From Promethearchaeota archaeon (GTDB taxonomy: Archaea > Asgardarchaeota > Lokiarchaeia > Sigyniarchaeales > SOKP01): DNA of 64,000 nucleotides. Under the pieces are notes generated by a model. The model had not been told where the DNA came from, made no database searches, and saw only the letters and a program-made list of their open reading frames with translations. The position numbers and the translations under genes were made by a program. How positions within the stretch are numbered: the stretch's first letter is position 1; every line of letters begins with the position of its first letter. The stretch is taken from NCBI GenBank assembly GCA_029838195.1, contig JALGVJ010000004.1:62001-126000 (forward strand). The letters run 5' to 3'. This document shows, piece by piece, positions 8,568 through 19,875 of this stretch.

Positions 8568-11468
8568 TTAATTACATTTCCTTTCCAAATATTTTTTTAA
8601 AAATTGGCCCGTGTAGGAATTTTTGTTTTTAATAATTTCTTCAGGCGTGCCTTCTGCAACGATTTTTCCACCATCTTCGCCCCCTTCTGGTCCCAAGTCA
8701 ATGATATAATCTGCGGATTTTATGATTTCCATGTTATGCTCTATGATTATAACCGTATTTCCTTTATCAACAAGACGTTGCAAAACTTTTAATAGAATTT
8801 GAATATCGTAAACGCTTAGTCCGGTGGTTGGTTCATCCAGAATGTATAATGTATTGCCCGTGCTTTTTTTCCGAAGCTCTCGGGCAATTTTTAATCGCTG
8901 TGATTCACCTCCACTTAATGTGGTTGATGATTGCCCCAGTTCTAAATAGCCTAATCCCACATCGATTACCGTTTTGATGGTATTAGTGAGATTAGGAAAG
9001 TTTTCAAAAAACTTAAGCGCACCGTCAAATGTCAGGGAAAGCACGTCTGAAATGTTTTTATCTTTATACTTGATTTCTAACGTTTCTCGATTATATCGAT
9101 GCCCTTTACACAAATCACATTTAATATAGACATCGGGCAAGAAATACATTTCTTTGAGAATATATCCCGTTCCGTGACATTTCTTGCATTGCCCCGATTT
9201 GTTATTAAATGAAAATCGTCCTTTTTTATATCCTCTTTCTCTAGCTTCTGGCAATGAAGCGAAAATTTCTCGGACGTAATCAAAGGCTTTTGAATAGGTG
9301 GCGGGTACTGATCTTGGAGTTTTTCCTATAGGAGACTGATCAATATTAATCACTTTATCGATTAAATTGGCTCCCATGATTTCATCAAATTCTCCCTCTT
9401 GAAGCGGCTTGCTTCTCACGTTCACGAGGTTATGTAATCCTTTATAAAGACAATCAATGATCAAGCTTGTTTTTCCCGCTCCTGAAACTCCCGTGACGCA
9501 CGTCAATACTCCCAGGGGAATTTTGACATCGATATTTTTTAAATTGTTTTCTCTTGCTCCTTTAATCAGGATATAATTGGGTTCTCCTTTCTCTTGAAAC
9601 TTTACTTCTCTTCTTTTTTTTGGTAATTGAATGCTCGCTGTTCCTGACAGATACTTGCCCGTTAGAGAATCCGCCTTTAAGATGGTGTCCAAAGGGCCTT
9701 GAGCCACAACTTGGCCCCCGTGTTCTCCTGCCCGAGGGCCCAAATCGATGATATGATCTGCATTTCGAATGATGTCTTCATCATGTTCCACCACAACGAC
9801 CGTGTTCCCGAGATCCCTTAGCTTTTTTAGCATTCTGATGAGCCTATCAATATCTCGAGCATGAAGTCCCACGCTAGGTTCATCTAATACATACAAGACA
9901 CCTACTAAACTGGAGCCGAGTTGCGTGGCAAGCCTAATTCTTTCAGCTTCTCCAACGGAGAGCGTATCTGCCCTTCTACTTAATGAGATATAATCCAATC
10001 CCACGTTATTTAAAAAGGATAACCGGGCATTAATTTCCTTCAACACTTCTTTAACAATGGCTTGCTCGGTTTCACTTAATTTTAAGTTCTTAAAGAAATT
10101 GATAGCTTCTTTAACCGATAAATCACTTAACTGGGCGATATTCAACCCATTAATCGTGACAGCTCTGCTTTCCTCTCTTAACCTACTTCCCTTACATTCA
10201 GGACATTCTACTTGGTTCATGAAACTTTCATAAATGATTCGTGCTCGTTCAGAGGAGGTTTCCATATAACGACGATGTAACATGGGAAGAATTCCCTCGA
10301 AAGGTTTTTTAAATTTATAAGAAGATTGAAAAGAGGTTTCAGTCCACCTTGAATTATAATCTCCATTACTTTTAAGATTAAATTCTATGGCTTCTTTACC
10401 CGTTCCAAATAAAATTTTTTTTAATTTTTCTTCATCCAGCTTTTTGATGGGTGTACGTTCCAAATCTATATCATAATGCCTAGCTACTTGTTTAATCATT
10501 TGCCAGCTATATCCATCCAAGGACCCAAATCCCGGAATGTTTCGAATGCCACTCTCTTGTAAGGGTACATCTAAACTAGGCCCTAAAATGAGTTTATAAT
10601 CAAACTCCATTACCATGCCTAAACCGCTGCAATATCGACAGCTACCATGGGGGATGTTAAACGAAAACATCTTATGGTCCAATGGTGGGATAGAAATTTG
10701 ACAATCAACGCATGCTAAATGTTCGGAATAGAGAACTTCTCCTTCTTCAAGGATCTCAATGATAATGATTCCATTTCCTAATTCTAACGCCGTTTCAATA
10801 GAGTCTGCCAATCTGGTTTTAATACCCTCTTTCATGACCAAGCGATCGACAATGATATTAATGTCATGCTTAACATTCTTGTCCATGGGTATTTCTTCAT
10901 CGAGTGTATATTGAATACCATCTACTTCTACTCTCACATATCCTTTCTTTTTCAAGTCCATGAGCAAGTCTCGATATTCTCCTTTTCTATTACGAATAAT
11001 AGGGGCTTTAATCAAAAATTTCTTATTTTCTTGCATGTTGGATAATACTTGTTCGATTATTTGCTGCGGAGTCTGAGGTTTTATTTCTTTTCCACATTTA
11101 GGACAATGCGGAATTCCTACATTCGCATATAACAAACGATAATAATCATATATTTCCGTGACGGTTCCTACCGTGCTTCTCGGATTTTTTGATAAGGGTT
11201 TTTGTTCAATGGCAATAGCCGGTGATAATCCTTCTATGCTATCGACATCCGGTTTATCCATTTCTCCCAAGAATTGGCGTGCATAGCTCGATAAAGATTC
11301 AAGAAATCGTCGCTGTCCTTCTGCATATAAGGTATCCATTGCTAAACTGGATTTACCGCTACCACTGATGCCCGTTATGACAACTAATTTATTTCTTGGG
11401 ATTTCTACATTAATATTTTTTAGATTGTTTTGACGAGCTCCCCTTATAATAATGGCATTATCACTCAT
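8568..11468 (-). CDS. uvrA: Excinuclease ABC subunit A
   Basis: Two ABC ATPase halves (GISGSGKSSLA, GVSGAGKTSL), CxxC zinc motifs, LSVGEAERIRLATQ and LSGGESQRLKIA signatures. Confidence 0.97.
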   Translation of the reverse strand: MSDNAIIIRGARQNNLKNINVEIPRNKLVVITGISGSGKSSLAMDTLYAEGQRRFLESLSSYARQFLGEMDKPDVDSIEGLSPAIAIEQKPLSKNPRSTVGTVTEIYDYYRLLYANVGIPHCPKCGKEIKPQTPQQIIEQVLSNMQENKKFLIKAPIIRNRKGEYRDLLMDLKKKGYVRVEVDGIQYTLDEEIPMDKNVKHDINIIVDRLVMKEGIKTRLADSIETALELGNGIIIIEILEEGEVLYSEHLACVDCQISIPPLDHKMFSFNIPHGSCRYCSGLGMVMEFDYKLILGPSLDVPLQESGIRNIPGFGSLDGYSWQMIKQVARHYDIDLERTPIKKLDEEKLKKILFGTGKEAIEFNLKSNGDYNSRWTETSFQSSYKFKKPFEGILPMLHRRYMETSSERARIIYESFMNQVECPECKGSRLREESRAVTINGLNIAQLSDLSVKEAINFFKNLKLSETEQAIVKEVLKEINARLSFLNNVGLDYISLSRRADTLSVGEAERIRLATQLGSSLVGVLYVLDEPSVGLHARDIDRLIRMLKKLRDLGNTVVVVEHDEDIIRNADHIIDLGPRAGEHGGQVVAQGPLDTILKADSLTGKYLSGTASIQLPKKRREVKFQEKGEPNYILIKGARENNLKNIDVKIPLGVLTCVTGVSGAGKTSLIIDCLYKGLHNLVNVRSKPLQEGEFDEIMGANLIDKVINIDQSPIGKTPRSVPATYSKAFDYVREIFASLPEARERGYKKGRFSFNNKSGQCKKCHGTGYILKEMYFLPDVYIKCDLCKGHRYNRETLEIKYKDKNISDVLSLTFDGALKFFENFPNLTNTIKTVIDVGLGYLELGQSSTTLSGGESQRLKIARELRKKSTGNTLYILDEPTTGLSVYDIQILLKVLQRLVDKGNTVIIIEHNMEIIKSADYIIDLGPEGGEDGGKIVAEGTPEEIIKNKNSYTGQFLKKYLERKCN

Positions 11469-11492
11469 GATTTAGCGTACAATAAGATTTTT

Positions 11493-13505
11493 CTAATTAG
11501 AATACACTTTTTCTTTTATTTGATATTTCTCTTTCAATTCTTTGATTTTATCTCTCAAATAAGCTGCATCTTCGAAGCGAAGCTCATTTGCTGCCAGTAA
11601 CATTTTAGTTTCTAAATATTGAATCATCACATCAATATCTTCCATTTGTTCCAAAGTTTCATCTACAACTTTCTTTAATCGCTTGATTTCTCGTTCTTTA
11701 TATTCTTTTTCTTCTGAAAGTGATTGTAATATGTTTTTCTTAATAGTTTTGGGGGTAATTCCATGAGTCTTGTTATATAATAATTGTTTTGCACGACGTC
11801 GATTAGTCTCATTAATCGCATCTTGCATGGCTTGCGTGATTTTATTAGCATATAAAATTGCCCTTCCATTAACGTTTCGTGAAGCTCTTCCTATGGTTTG
11901 AATTAGAGATCTCGTATCTCTTAAAAATCCTAATTTATCCGCATCTAAAATGGCAACCAATTCTACTTCGGGCAAATCTAATCCTTCTCTAAGCAAGTTT
12001 ATTCCGACAATAGCATCAAAAGTACCATCTCGTAATTTTCTTAAAATATCAAAGCGTTCAACCGTATCTACTTCTGAATGCAAGTAAGCTATTTTTATAC
12101 CTAATTCAGAATAATATTCCGAGATATCCTCTGCCATTCTTTTTGTCAGCGTGGTAATTAAAATCCTTCCTCCCCGATTAATGACACCCCGCAGTTCATT
12201 AAGCAAATCATCAATTTGATTATCAGCCGGGCGCACTTCTACTTCGGGATCTACCAAGCCCGTGGGTCTGATAATTTGTTCAGCAGAAATTCCTCCGCTT
12301 TTCTTTAATTCATATTCACCGGGAGTGGCAGACATGAAAATAATATATTTAATTTTTTGTTCCCATTCTTCAAATTTTAAAGGCCTATTATCAAAAGCAC
12401 TGGGTAGTCGCCATCCATACTCAACAAGATTTTTTTTTCGAGAGATATCTCCTTCAATCATGCCGTGAATTTGGGGGATGGTAATGTGGGACTCATCCAC
12501 AACAATTAGAAAATCTTCCGGGAAATAATCGATCAAGCACATGGGTGGCGTGCCAGGAGGCCTTCCATCCAAGTGTCTAGAATAATTTTCTATTCCCTTA
12601 CAATACCCCATTTCCCGCATCATTTCTAAATCAAATTTAACCCTTTTTTCAATCCTCTGAGCCTCCGCATATTTTTTTTCTGCTTTAAACTTGGCTATTT
12701 GTTGTTCTAATTCTTTTTCGATTGATTCTAATGCTTTTTGCTTATTTTCATCCGGGATGATAAAATGAGTTGCTGGAAAGATGCGACAATTGGGCATGGA
12801 TTTAATGATATCATTACTGACGGGGTGAATTTCATGAATAGATTCAATCTCATCTCCAAAAAGAGAGATTCGTATTGCCGTGTCCAAGTAAGCGGGGAAA
12901 ACATCCACGATATCTCCTTTGACTCTTACTTGGCCTCGTTTAAATTCAACAGCACTTCTCTCATAATTCATCTTAATGAGTTTTTCTAAAATTTCTGAAC
13001 GTTTTATTTGTTGTCCCACTTCCAAGCTTATTGCAACATTGGTCCACACTTCGGGATTACCGATTCCATAAATACATGATACGGTCGCTACGATGATGAC
13101 ATCTTTTCTTGTTCTGATGGCATGAGTAGCTGCTAAGCGTAACTTTTCAATCTCCTCATTTACGCTAAAATCTTTTTCTATGTACATCCCTGTAGCGGGT
13201 AGATACGCTTCTGGTTGATAATAATCATAGTATGAAACGAAATAATGCACGGCATTATCTGGAAATAATTCTTTAAGTTCATTATATAATTGGGCAGCTA
13301 AAGTTTTATTAGGAGCCATTACTAACGTGGGTTTTTGGATTTCCTGAATGATATTCGCAATTGAAAACGTCTTGCCTGTTCCCGTCGCGCCAAGCAATGT
13401 TTGAAATCTTTTTCCTTTCATTATATTTTCTGCTAACGTTTTGATTGCTTCAGGTTGATCTCCCTTAGGAGAATAATCGGATTTTAATTTAAATTCAGAA
13501 GGCAT
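11493..13505 (-). CDS. uvrB: Excinuclease ABC subunit B
   Basis: LLGATGTGKTFSIANII, beta-hairpin YYDYYQPEAYLP, DESH, RDTRSLIQTIGRASRN, C-terminal UVR motif. Confidence 0.97.
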   Translation of the reverse strand: MPSEFKLKSDYSPKGDQPEAIKTLAENIMKGKRFQTLLGATGTGKTFSIANIIQEIQKPTLVMAPNKTLAAQLYNELKELFPDNAVHYFVSYYDYYQPEAYLPATGMYIEKDFSVNEEIEKLRLAATHAIRTRKDVIIVATVSCIYGIGNPEVWTNVAISLEVGQQIKRSEILEKLIKMNYERSAVEFKRGQVRVKGDIVDVFPAYLDTAIRISLFGDEIESIHEIHPVSNDIIKSMPNCRIFPATHFIIPDENKQKALESIEKELEQQIAKFKAEKKYAEAQRIEKRVKFDLEMMREMGYCKGIENYSRHLDGRPPGTPPMCLIDYFPEDFLIVVDESHITIPQIHGMIEGDISRKKNLVEYGWRLPSAFDNRPLKFEEWEQKIKYIIFMSATPGEYELKKSGGISAEQIIRPTGLVDPEVEVRPADNQIDDLLNELRGVINRGGRILITTLTKRMAEDISEYYSELGIKIAYLHSEVDTVERFDILRKLRDGTFDAIVGINLLREGLDLPEVELVAILDADKLGFLRDTRSLIQTIGRASRNVNGRAILYANKITQAMQDAINETNRRRAKQLLYNKTHGITPKTIKKNILQSLSEEKEYKEREIKRLKKVVDETLEQMEDIDVMIQYLETKMLLAANELRFEDAAYLRDKIKELKEKYQIKEKVYSN

Positions 13506-13804
13506 GATATTTTTGAGGAACTAATTTTATTTTTATTTGGAACTCTAAACAACATCTAATTAATAGAAAATTATTAGTCAATAGTAATGATTTTTCATTA
13601 ATGATTTTTATTCTTATTTATTAAAACGAGGAAAATAAGGTTTAGGGAAAAATCAAACAAGAGAGATTACTATAATTAAGGGGAAATTTAATTAGAAATT
13701 ACATCATTCGAGCAAATCTGAGTATTTTAGAGGGGTGTTTCTCTTTTTATTTAAATATCGTTTTCATGAAAAAATGAGAAATTTTTATTGAATAATGATC
13801 ACAT

Positions 13805-16800
13805 TTAAGAGACCGTTTCTACATGAGCATCTTCAGCGCCTTCTGCCGTTCTTACCAAAATTTCAATCTTATTTCCAGATACAAAGGACCCTGCATTAGA
13901 TAGAGCCGTAGTCAAGGTCGTGGAGCCTCCCAATCCCTCAATGGTTTCTCCATTACTGAAGGTAAATTTAGACAAGGAAATTTGAGTACCATTAATAAAA
14001 ACGGATTCAATGGACACGTCTAACCTTGCAATATTCTCCACGTTTATTATCAAATCTCCACCTTCCGTTGCTGAGGTCCCCTCATCATTTATTCTAATGG
14101 CATGGAAGCGAGCGTCTACAGTAGCCTCTATGATTGTTTCATGAGAAGTGGCCGTCGCTGATATTTTAAGATTAATCTTATTAGATTCATTTATTTTTAG
14201 AGCAGGAATTGAAAAAGAGATGTAGGCGCATTCTTGGGGGGATAATACCTCATCTCCATGAAGAAATTCGACATCCTTGGGAATGGCTCGCGTGATGGTA
14301 TTATTAATAGTAAGTTGAGTGAGCGTGATGGCTGTATTTCCGGTATTTTTAATAACTACTTGCCCCGTTTCATTTGCTCTCACATGGGAAATGGTAATGT
14401 TATTAAATGTTTCAACTATTCTCACGCTAGGTTGTTTTTTCATGACATGAACGTATCCGACATCAGAAGCTTTAGTTTCTCCATTGAAACTCCCTGTAAT
14501 GGTAATCTTTATCTTATCATTAAGTTGAAACACATCTTTTTGCTTCGTTTCCATGATGATGGTATCGCTCTGTCCTGGAGTTAAAACAAAATCACCATAA
14601 ATCTTCGTCCAAGAATCGGGCTTGGTAAGAAGAATGGAATCGATTCCAAAAACGGTTTCTCCCGTGTTTTTTACTTCAATCTCGAGTCTGGTCTTGCCAT
14701 TATCTTGAAGAACCGCATGAGTAGAGCTTTCATTCAGTTGTATCGTATCTCTTAAAGTATCATTACCGATAGCCGTCGCTTCTGGAGAAGCGATGCGCTC
14801 TTCATTTAAAATACTTAATTCATAATTAGGATAATTTGAACTAAGGAGTAATTCATCTGAAATTCCATTTAAAGTAATAATTCCAATACTATTGGCAGTT
14901 CCAAGAGGAAAAAACGAAACTGAAGCATTCGGAAGATAGATCGAAACTTTTTCTCCCGGCGCTAAGACTTGAGACCCTTCTAAATATTCAATTTTACTGG
15001 TATTAAATCGATTTTCCGGAGTATTATTATTAATATAAAAGGTATCTAAAACCTCAATAGAACCACCATCATTCTCTACTTCTAAATAGACGTTAGCGAA
15101 AGTTTCATTAATTTGCTCCACCCGGCTATTTTCTTTATTAATTTTAATAGAACCGGGTTCAACACCTTCTACGAAAAAGTATTTTGTATAATTACTAAAG
15201 ATATATTTTTTATTTTCTAAAGCTTCCGCTTCAGCAGTTACATTGTAAAATACGGTATCTTTTAATCGAAACTCATTTAATCCCGTATCCACGAAGATTG
15301 TAGTTTTTTGTCCCGCAGGGATTAACGTGTTATTATTTAATTGGCTTGTAGTAAAGTTGTATTTAATATTATTAATATATACGTTATCAATATTTAAATC
15401 TCGTGTTCCCGTATTATGAAGAATAAATGTTCCATACCCACTATTATATATTTTTGGATTTTCAATGGAAAAACTTGATTCTAAAGCAGTATAATCAATT
15501 TTATACAATTTAACTAATCCATTTCGCGAAAAATACTCCTTATTAAAGACCTTAAAATCATATAAGCCATTAGGCGGAATGTGAGACGCATATGTATTTC
15601 CATTATCATCTTTTTGATTATTAATGTAATTAGCATAATACCCTTTTAAGGTGTTGGAACTATATAAATTGGGATTCGTGGGCTCTTCATATGTTAACAA
15701 TTTAAATAATTGAGATTGGAACCAATAATCTTCATATTTTCCCGTAGAACTGTTAATGTACTTGCTTTCATCAAAAACGGCATCTTGTTCCCAATTATCC
15801 TCTTCCCATCCTTTATCTTTATAAATTTCATAATTATCATTACAAATTCTAACCATCCACTGCCATTTTCCTTCATCTCCGGCAAAACCTGATATGAAAA
15901 ATCCAAAGTATACTAGTACATAATCAGCTTTCAATCTTTTAAAAGCCTTTGCACTATATATTTCATTTGTTTGCATCATTCCCATACCAGTAAGACCAAT
16001 TCTAGTTGAATTTACGGTCGCATTATCATTTACAGAGGTTACATTCCCTATTGGCGTGACCCAATAACCATAATCCCACCAACACGCAACCACATCATCT
16101 CCATCAAGATTATTTTCCATCCATGTCAAGGTTTCTTCCCAATCGTGAAATTGTCCATTAACAATCATCTGAGTGTACGAAAGTTGATTAATGGAAATAT
16201 TCGTCCCGTGCAAGATTTGGGCAAACACTAAAAATCCTATTATGAAATACACCGTGAAAATTTCGGATTCTCCTAATGCTCTTTTTATTTGCCTCCGTCT
16301 TTTTCTACTAATTCCGAATTTTCTTTCACCATATAAGCTTCCATAAAGTTTTAAAACATTAACTAATCCATAAGCCCCCATTAGGGAAGCTGCTGGCGCA
16401 AATAATAAGATGATTCTTATCATGCTTCCGGTAAGATAAAATAATGTTAAAAGAAAAATGATTAAAAATACATCCGATACATCCGATCGCTTAAAACAGA
16501 AAAATAATCCAAGTGGAAGAATAATCATGGGAATTAAGGTATTATAGTAAAATACACTCCACGCACTAGGCGCGTGCTCAGCAACCGAAGCTACTAAACT
16601 TAGATCTTCTCTTATTAATGGACTTAATATGCTTTTCAGTCGTGGTCCAAAACCAAGAGGAATTAAATCGGGTTTAACCCAAACAATGATTGCTAAAATC
16701 AAGACTGCTGGTATTAATCCCCACTTTATGCCATTTAAAAATCCGGCATAAAATCTCGGATATTTGCTCTTCGATTTATAGAGAAAATGATAAAAAATCA

Positions 16801-17656
16801 TTATTATAGTGAAGAGGAACACCCCTAGATTTTTATAATCAGAAAATAATTCATTATAATTATACAAAACAAACAAGGAATTGACAAGAAAGCCCATGCC
16901 TTCCACGCCAGCATAGGCGATTAATAGATTTTCATCATATTTTTTAATTAAGATTAAAACAAACGTGATTAAAGGAATCATTAAATATACATATGAATAA
17001 CCCCCCCAGCTTAATCCTAAATAACCTAAGAATAATCCTCCAATCATAGAATAGGTAATTTTCCCGGTTTTTACTGCTTTAATGAAGAATAAGAAAGTCA
17101 TTAATGTAGCAAACACGCCAATCGTCTCATTGTCGAAAAAACCAGCCATGGTACGTTGCATATGTCCCACATTAAAAGCTAAGAAAAACGCAGCGAATAA
17201 CCCACATCCGCGATTTAATATCTCTTTTCCTAAAAAATACATTACAAGAACGGTGACACCTCCCATGAAAGCGGGAAAAAAATAGCATACTTCATAAATG
17301 CTGATGGATAATCCGAAAAAATTCAAAATCTTATAAATAATGACCACGGTAAAAGTTAATCCTGGTCGGAGTGTCCCTCTATCGAAGCCTTCGGGATACC
17401 AGCTCTTGCTATCATGCCAATTAAAATATTCATAAAGTGAATGTTCAGAAAGATATTTAGCATTATAATATTGGATCCAAGGGTCAAAAGCTTTAATAAG
17501 ATAAGGTCCTCTAAGAATGGGAGTTAACCTAATCATTATAGCGAGAAGTACAGTTAAAAAAAGAGCGATAAATAAGAGAATATTTTCTCTTCGAACGTTT
17601 AATTTCGCTCTTGCGATGTCAGTTAAATTTTGAATGCTCTCGCTAATTTTAGACAT
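13805..17656 (-). CDS. aglB: Oligosaccharyltransferase STT3/AglB with extended C-terminal beta-repeat region
   Basis: Multi-TM N-terminus, WWDYGYWV catalytic motif, 1283 aa. Confidence 0.92.
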   Translation of the reverse strand: MSKISESIQNLTDIARAKLNVRRENILLFIALFLTVLLAIMIRLTPILRGPYLIKAFDPWIQYYNAKYLSEHSLYEYFNWHDSKSWYPEGFDRGTLRPGLTFTVVIIYKILNFFGLSISIYEVCYFFPAFMGGVTVLVMYFLGKEILNRGCGLFAAFFLAFNVGHMQRTMAGFFDNETIGVFATLMTFLFFIKAVKTGKITYSMIGGLFLGYLGLSWGGYSYVYLMIPLITFVLILIKKYDENLLIAYAGVEGMGFLVNSLFVLYNYNELFSDYKNLGVFLFTIIMIFYHFLYKSKSKYPRFYAGFLNGIKWGLIPAVLILAIIVWVKPDLIPLGFGPRLKSILSPLIREDLSLVASVAEHAPSAWSVFYYNTLIPMIILPLGLFFCFKRSDVSDVFLIIFLLTLFYLTGSMIRIILLFAPAASLMGAYGLVNVLKLYGSLYGERKFGISRKRRRQIKRALGESEIFTVYFIIGFLVFAQILHGTNISINQLSYTQMIVNGQFHDWEETLTWMENNLDGDDVVACWWDYGYWVTPIGNVTSVNDNATVNSTRIGLTGMGMMQTNEIYSAKAFKRLKADYVLVYFGFFISGFAGDEGKWQWMVRICNDNYEIYKDKGWEEDNWEQDAVFDESKYINSSTGKYEDYWFQSQLFKLLTYEEPTNPNLYSSNTLKGYYANYINNQKDDNGNTYASHIPPNGLYDFKVFNKEYFSRNGLVKLYKIDYTALESSFSIENPKIYNSGYGTFILHNTGTRDLNIDNVYINNIKYNFTTSQLNNNTLIPAGQKTTIFVDTGLNEFRLKDTVFYNVTAEAEALENKKYIFSNYTKYFFVEGVEPGSIKINKENSRVEQINETFANVYLEVENDGGSIEVLDTFYINNNTPENRFNTSKIEYLEGSQVLAPGEKVSIYLPNASVSFFPLGTANSIGIITLNGISDELLLSSNYPNYELSILNEERIASPEATAIGNDTLRDTIQLNESSTHAVLQDNGKTRLEIEVKNTGETVFGIDSILLTKPDSWTKIYGDFVLTPGQSDTIIMETKQKDVFQLNDKIKITITGSFNGETKASDVGYVHVMKKQPSVRIVETFNNITISHVRANETGQVVIKNTGNTAITLTQLTINNTITRAIPKDVEFLHGDEVLSPQECAYISFSIPALKINESNKINLKISATATSHETIIEATVDARFHAIRINDEGTSATEGGDLIINVENIARLDVSIESVFINGTQISLSKFTFSNGETIEGLGGSTTLTTALSNAGSFVSGNKIEILVRTAEGAEDAHVETVS

Positions 17657-17837
17657 GTTTAATGGTAAAAATTCCGATTTGATTAAACTCTGCTTGTTGA
17701 ATATTAAAAATTTACTTATCTTTAAAAGATTTTTCTTAATCTTAAAGAAACGGGTAGGTATTTTAGAAATATGTTGAGAATGCTTAAGAATATTAGTGGA
17801 TTTTCATTATTCTCACTTACAAGAAAATTATGAAATA

Positions 17838-18689
17838 ATGAATGAAAAGAAATACTTGATACGATTCTATTACATTGGAAAAAAGAAATATTACGGAACG
17901 CAGAGGCAATCCCCTGACATTTTAACTATAGAACAATGCTTGATTGAAGCATTGATTAAAAGAAATTACATGCAGGAGCCAAGAAGTGCTAAGTTTGAGC
18001 TTGCAAGTCGAACGGATAGGGGGGTTTCAGCACGCGCTGCTTGTTTTTCCTTTTTTTCGATGAGAACACCAATATTAATGGAACTAAACTCCATTCTTCC
18101 TCCTTCTATAGGACTCTACTCTTTCTGTGAAGTTCCAAAAAATTTTTCTTCCCGCCATGATGCAATAATGAGACATTACAAGTATATCGTACCCATCCCC
18201 CTTTCCATTTTCAAAAAAGAAAAGGAGTTAAATTTAGATATGATGAGACAGGCTTGTAACGCCTTAAAGGGACGTCATAATTTTGTTAATTTTCATAAAT
18301 GGGGGAAGGAAAAAGTGAATACCGTTAGAGACCTTGAGGTTGCTAGCATGGAGGTAATTAGTGATTTTATAGTATTCGATTTTAAAAGTCAAGGATTTCT
18401 CAGACAACAAGTAAGGCGCATGGTAAAAAAAATCTTGGAAGTAGGAATGGGTTTGATAAAATTTGATGATTTTTTAGAATTATTTAACCCTGAAAAGGGC
18501 ATTTCTTACCAACCTGCCGATCCTGTAGGACTCATTTTATGGGATATTTTATATAATCCCGATATTAAATTCCGGCAAGATCCAAAATCGTTAAAGAGAA
18601 TGAAACGTTATTTTCAAACCCATTATTTAAAGTACCGACATAGAGCATTACTCTTTAGCCTCTTGGAGCAAGGCAATGCGAGAAAATAA
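17838..18689 (+). CDS. truA: tRNA pseudouridine synthase TruA
   Basis: YYGTQRQ, ASRTDRGVSARAACFSF, HKWGKEKVNTVRDLE, RQQVRRMV; start taken at MNEKKY. Confidence 0.9.
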   Translation: MNEKKYLIRFYYIGKKKYYGTQRQSPDILTIEQCLIEALIKRNYMQEPRSAKFELASRTDRGVSARAACFSFFSMRTPILMELNSILPPSIGLYSFCEVPKNFSSRHDAIMRHYKYIVPIPLSIFKKEKELNLDMMRQACNALKGRHNFVNFHKWGKEKVNTVRDLEVASMEVISDFIVFDFKSQGFLRQQVRRMVKKILEVGMGLIKFDDFLELFNPEKGISYQPADPVGLILWDILYNPDIKFRQDPKSLKRMKRYFQTHYLKYRHRALLFSLLEQGNARK

Positions 18690-19616
18690 TGCTTGTAGTT
18701 GAATCTCTTCTGTAGCGCCTTGGCTCAACCGATATTCAAATTCAGCCAAAATTTTAATTAATTCTAATTTTTGTTTTTCAGGTATTTCTAAATCATAGAT
18801 TTCTTGATGAATGTTTTTTATAATACTTCGACCTGAAAGGCCGTATTCCTTAATTAAATCATCCAACAATTTTAAGACTAGTGGTAAGTGTCCCTCCAGA
18901 GCGGTTTCTAAAATTTTTTTAATTTTATCAGAGGGTACCTCTCCAGCAACGCGAAATATAAGATCAGCATCTATTTTTTTCGAGAGCGTTCCACAAGATT
19001 GTAAATAGTTAATTGCCCGTCTACAATCTCCTCCCGACACATCCACTAAGGCATTTAATCCATCTTCCGTGATCTGAAGTTTTTCATTTTTTGCGACAAA
19101 TTTCACTCTTTTTTTAATATCTTCTTTACTTAACAAAGAAAATCTGAACACCACGCATCTAGATTGAATGGGAGGGATAATTTTATTGGAATAATTACAT
19201 ATCAATATCATTCTACAATTCTTCGTGTACTTTTCCATAGTTCGTCTCAAGGCTTGTTGGGCAGGTGCCGTCATGTTATCTGCCTCATCTAGAATCAAGA
19301 TTTTAAATGGAATGTCATGAGGGGGTTTGGATTTAGCAAAATCTTTAATAATTGTTCTGATAACATCAATACCGCGAGCATCACTCGCATTTAACTCGAT
19401 GTGAGTGTTATTAGGACTCATGTTCTTACCATACAATTCTCTCACGATTGCCAAGGCAGAGGTGGTTTTTCCCGTTCCAGCGGGTCCCGCAAAAATCAAA
19501 TGGGGCATTGATTGATCTTTTACAAACTGTTTTAATCGCTTGATGATTCCTTTTTGATTAATTATATCATCTAATATACGTGGTCGGTATTTTTCCACCC
19601 AAGGATATGCTGACAT
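18648..19616 (-). CDS. rfcS: Replication factor C small subunit
   Basis: PWVEKYRPR, GPAGTGKTTSALAIVRELYG, LDEAD, CNYSNKIIPPIQSRC; start taken at MSAYPWVEKYRP. Confidence 0.96.
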   Translation of the reverse strand: MSAYPWVEKYRPRILDDIINQKGIIKRLKQFVKDQSMPHLIFAGPAGTGKTTSALAIVRELYGKNMSPNNTHIELNASDARGIDVIRTIIKDFAKSKPPHDIPFKILILDEADNMTAPAQQALRRTMEKYTKNCRMILICNYSNKIIPPIQSRCVVFRFSLLSKEDIKKRVKFVAKNEKLQITEDGLNALVDVSGGDCRRAINYLQSCGTLSKKIDADLIFRVAGEVPSDKIKKILETALEGHLPLVLKLLDDLIKEYGLSGRSIIKNIHQEIYDLEIPEKQKLELIKILAEFEYRLSQGATEEIQLQALFSRIALLQEAKE

Positions 19617-19875
19617 GTTAAAATGAACAAAATTATCTATTTTTATTAATGGATAAGAAGGAATCGAAATAAATTTTATTAACAATAGATATGATGGTTT
19701 TAGATAAACCAATCTAAAAGGAATTTTTTTCCATTTTTATCATCCAAGGAGCGTTTAATTTTATTAACAAGGATATTTGAAATTTAATGAAAAGAAATAA
19801 GAGGAATGAATGAATTTTCATTTTTAATACAATTTAAAGATTACATAGTAATTAATTAAAACGAAGAGAAATCAC

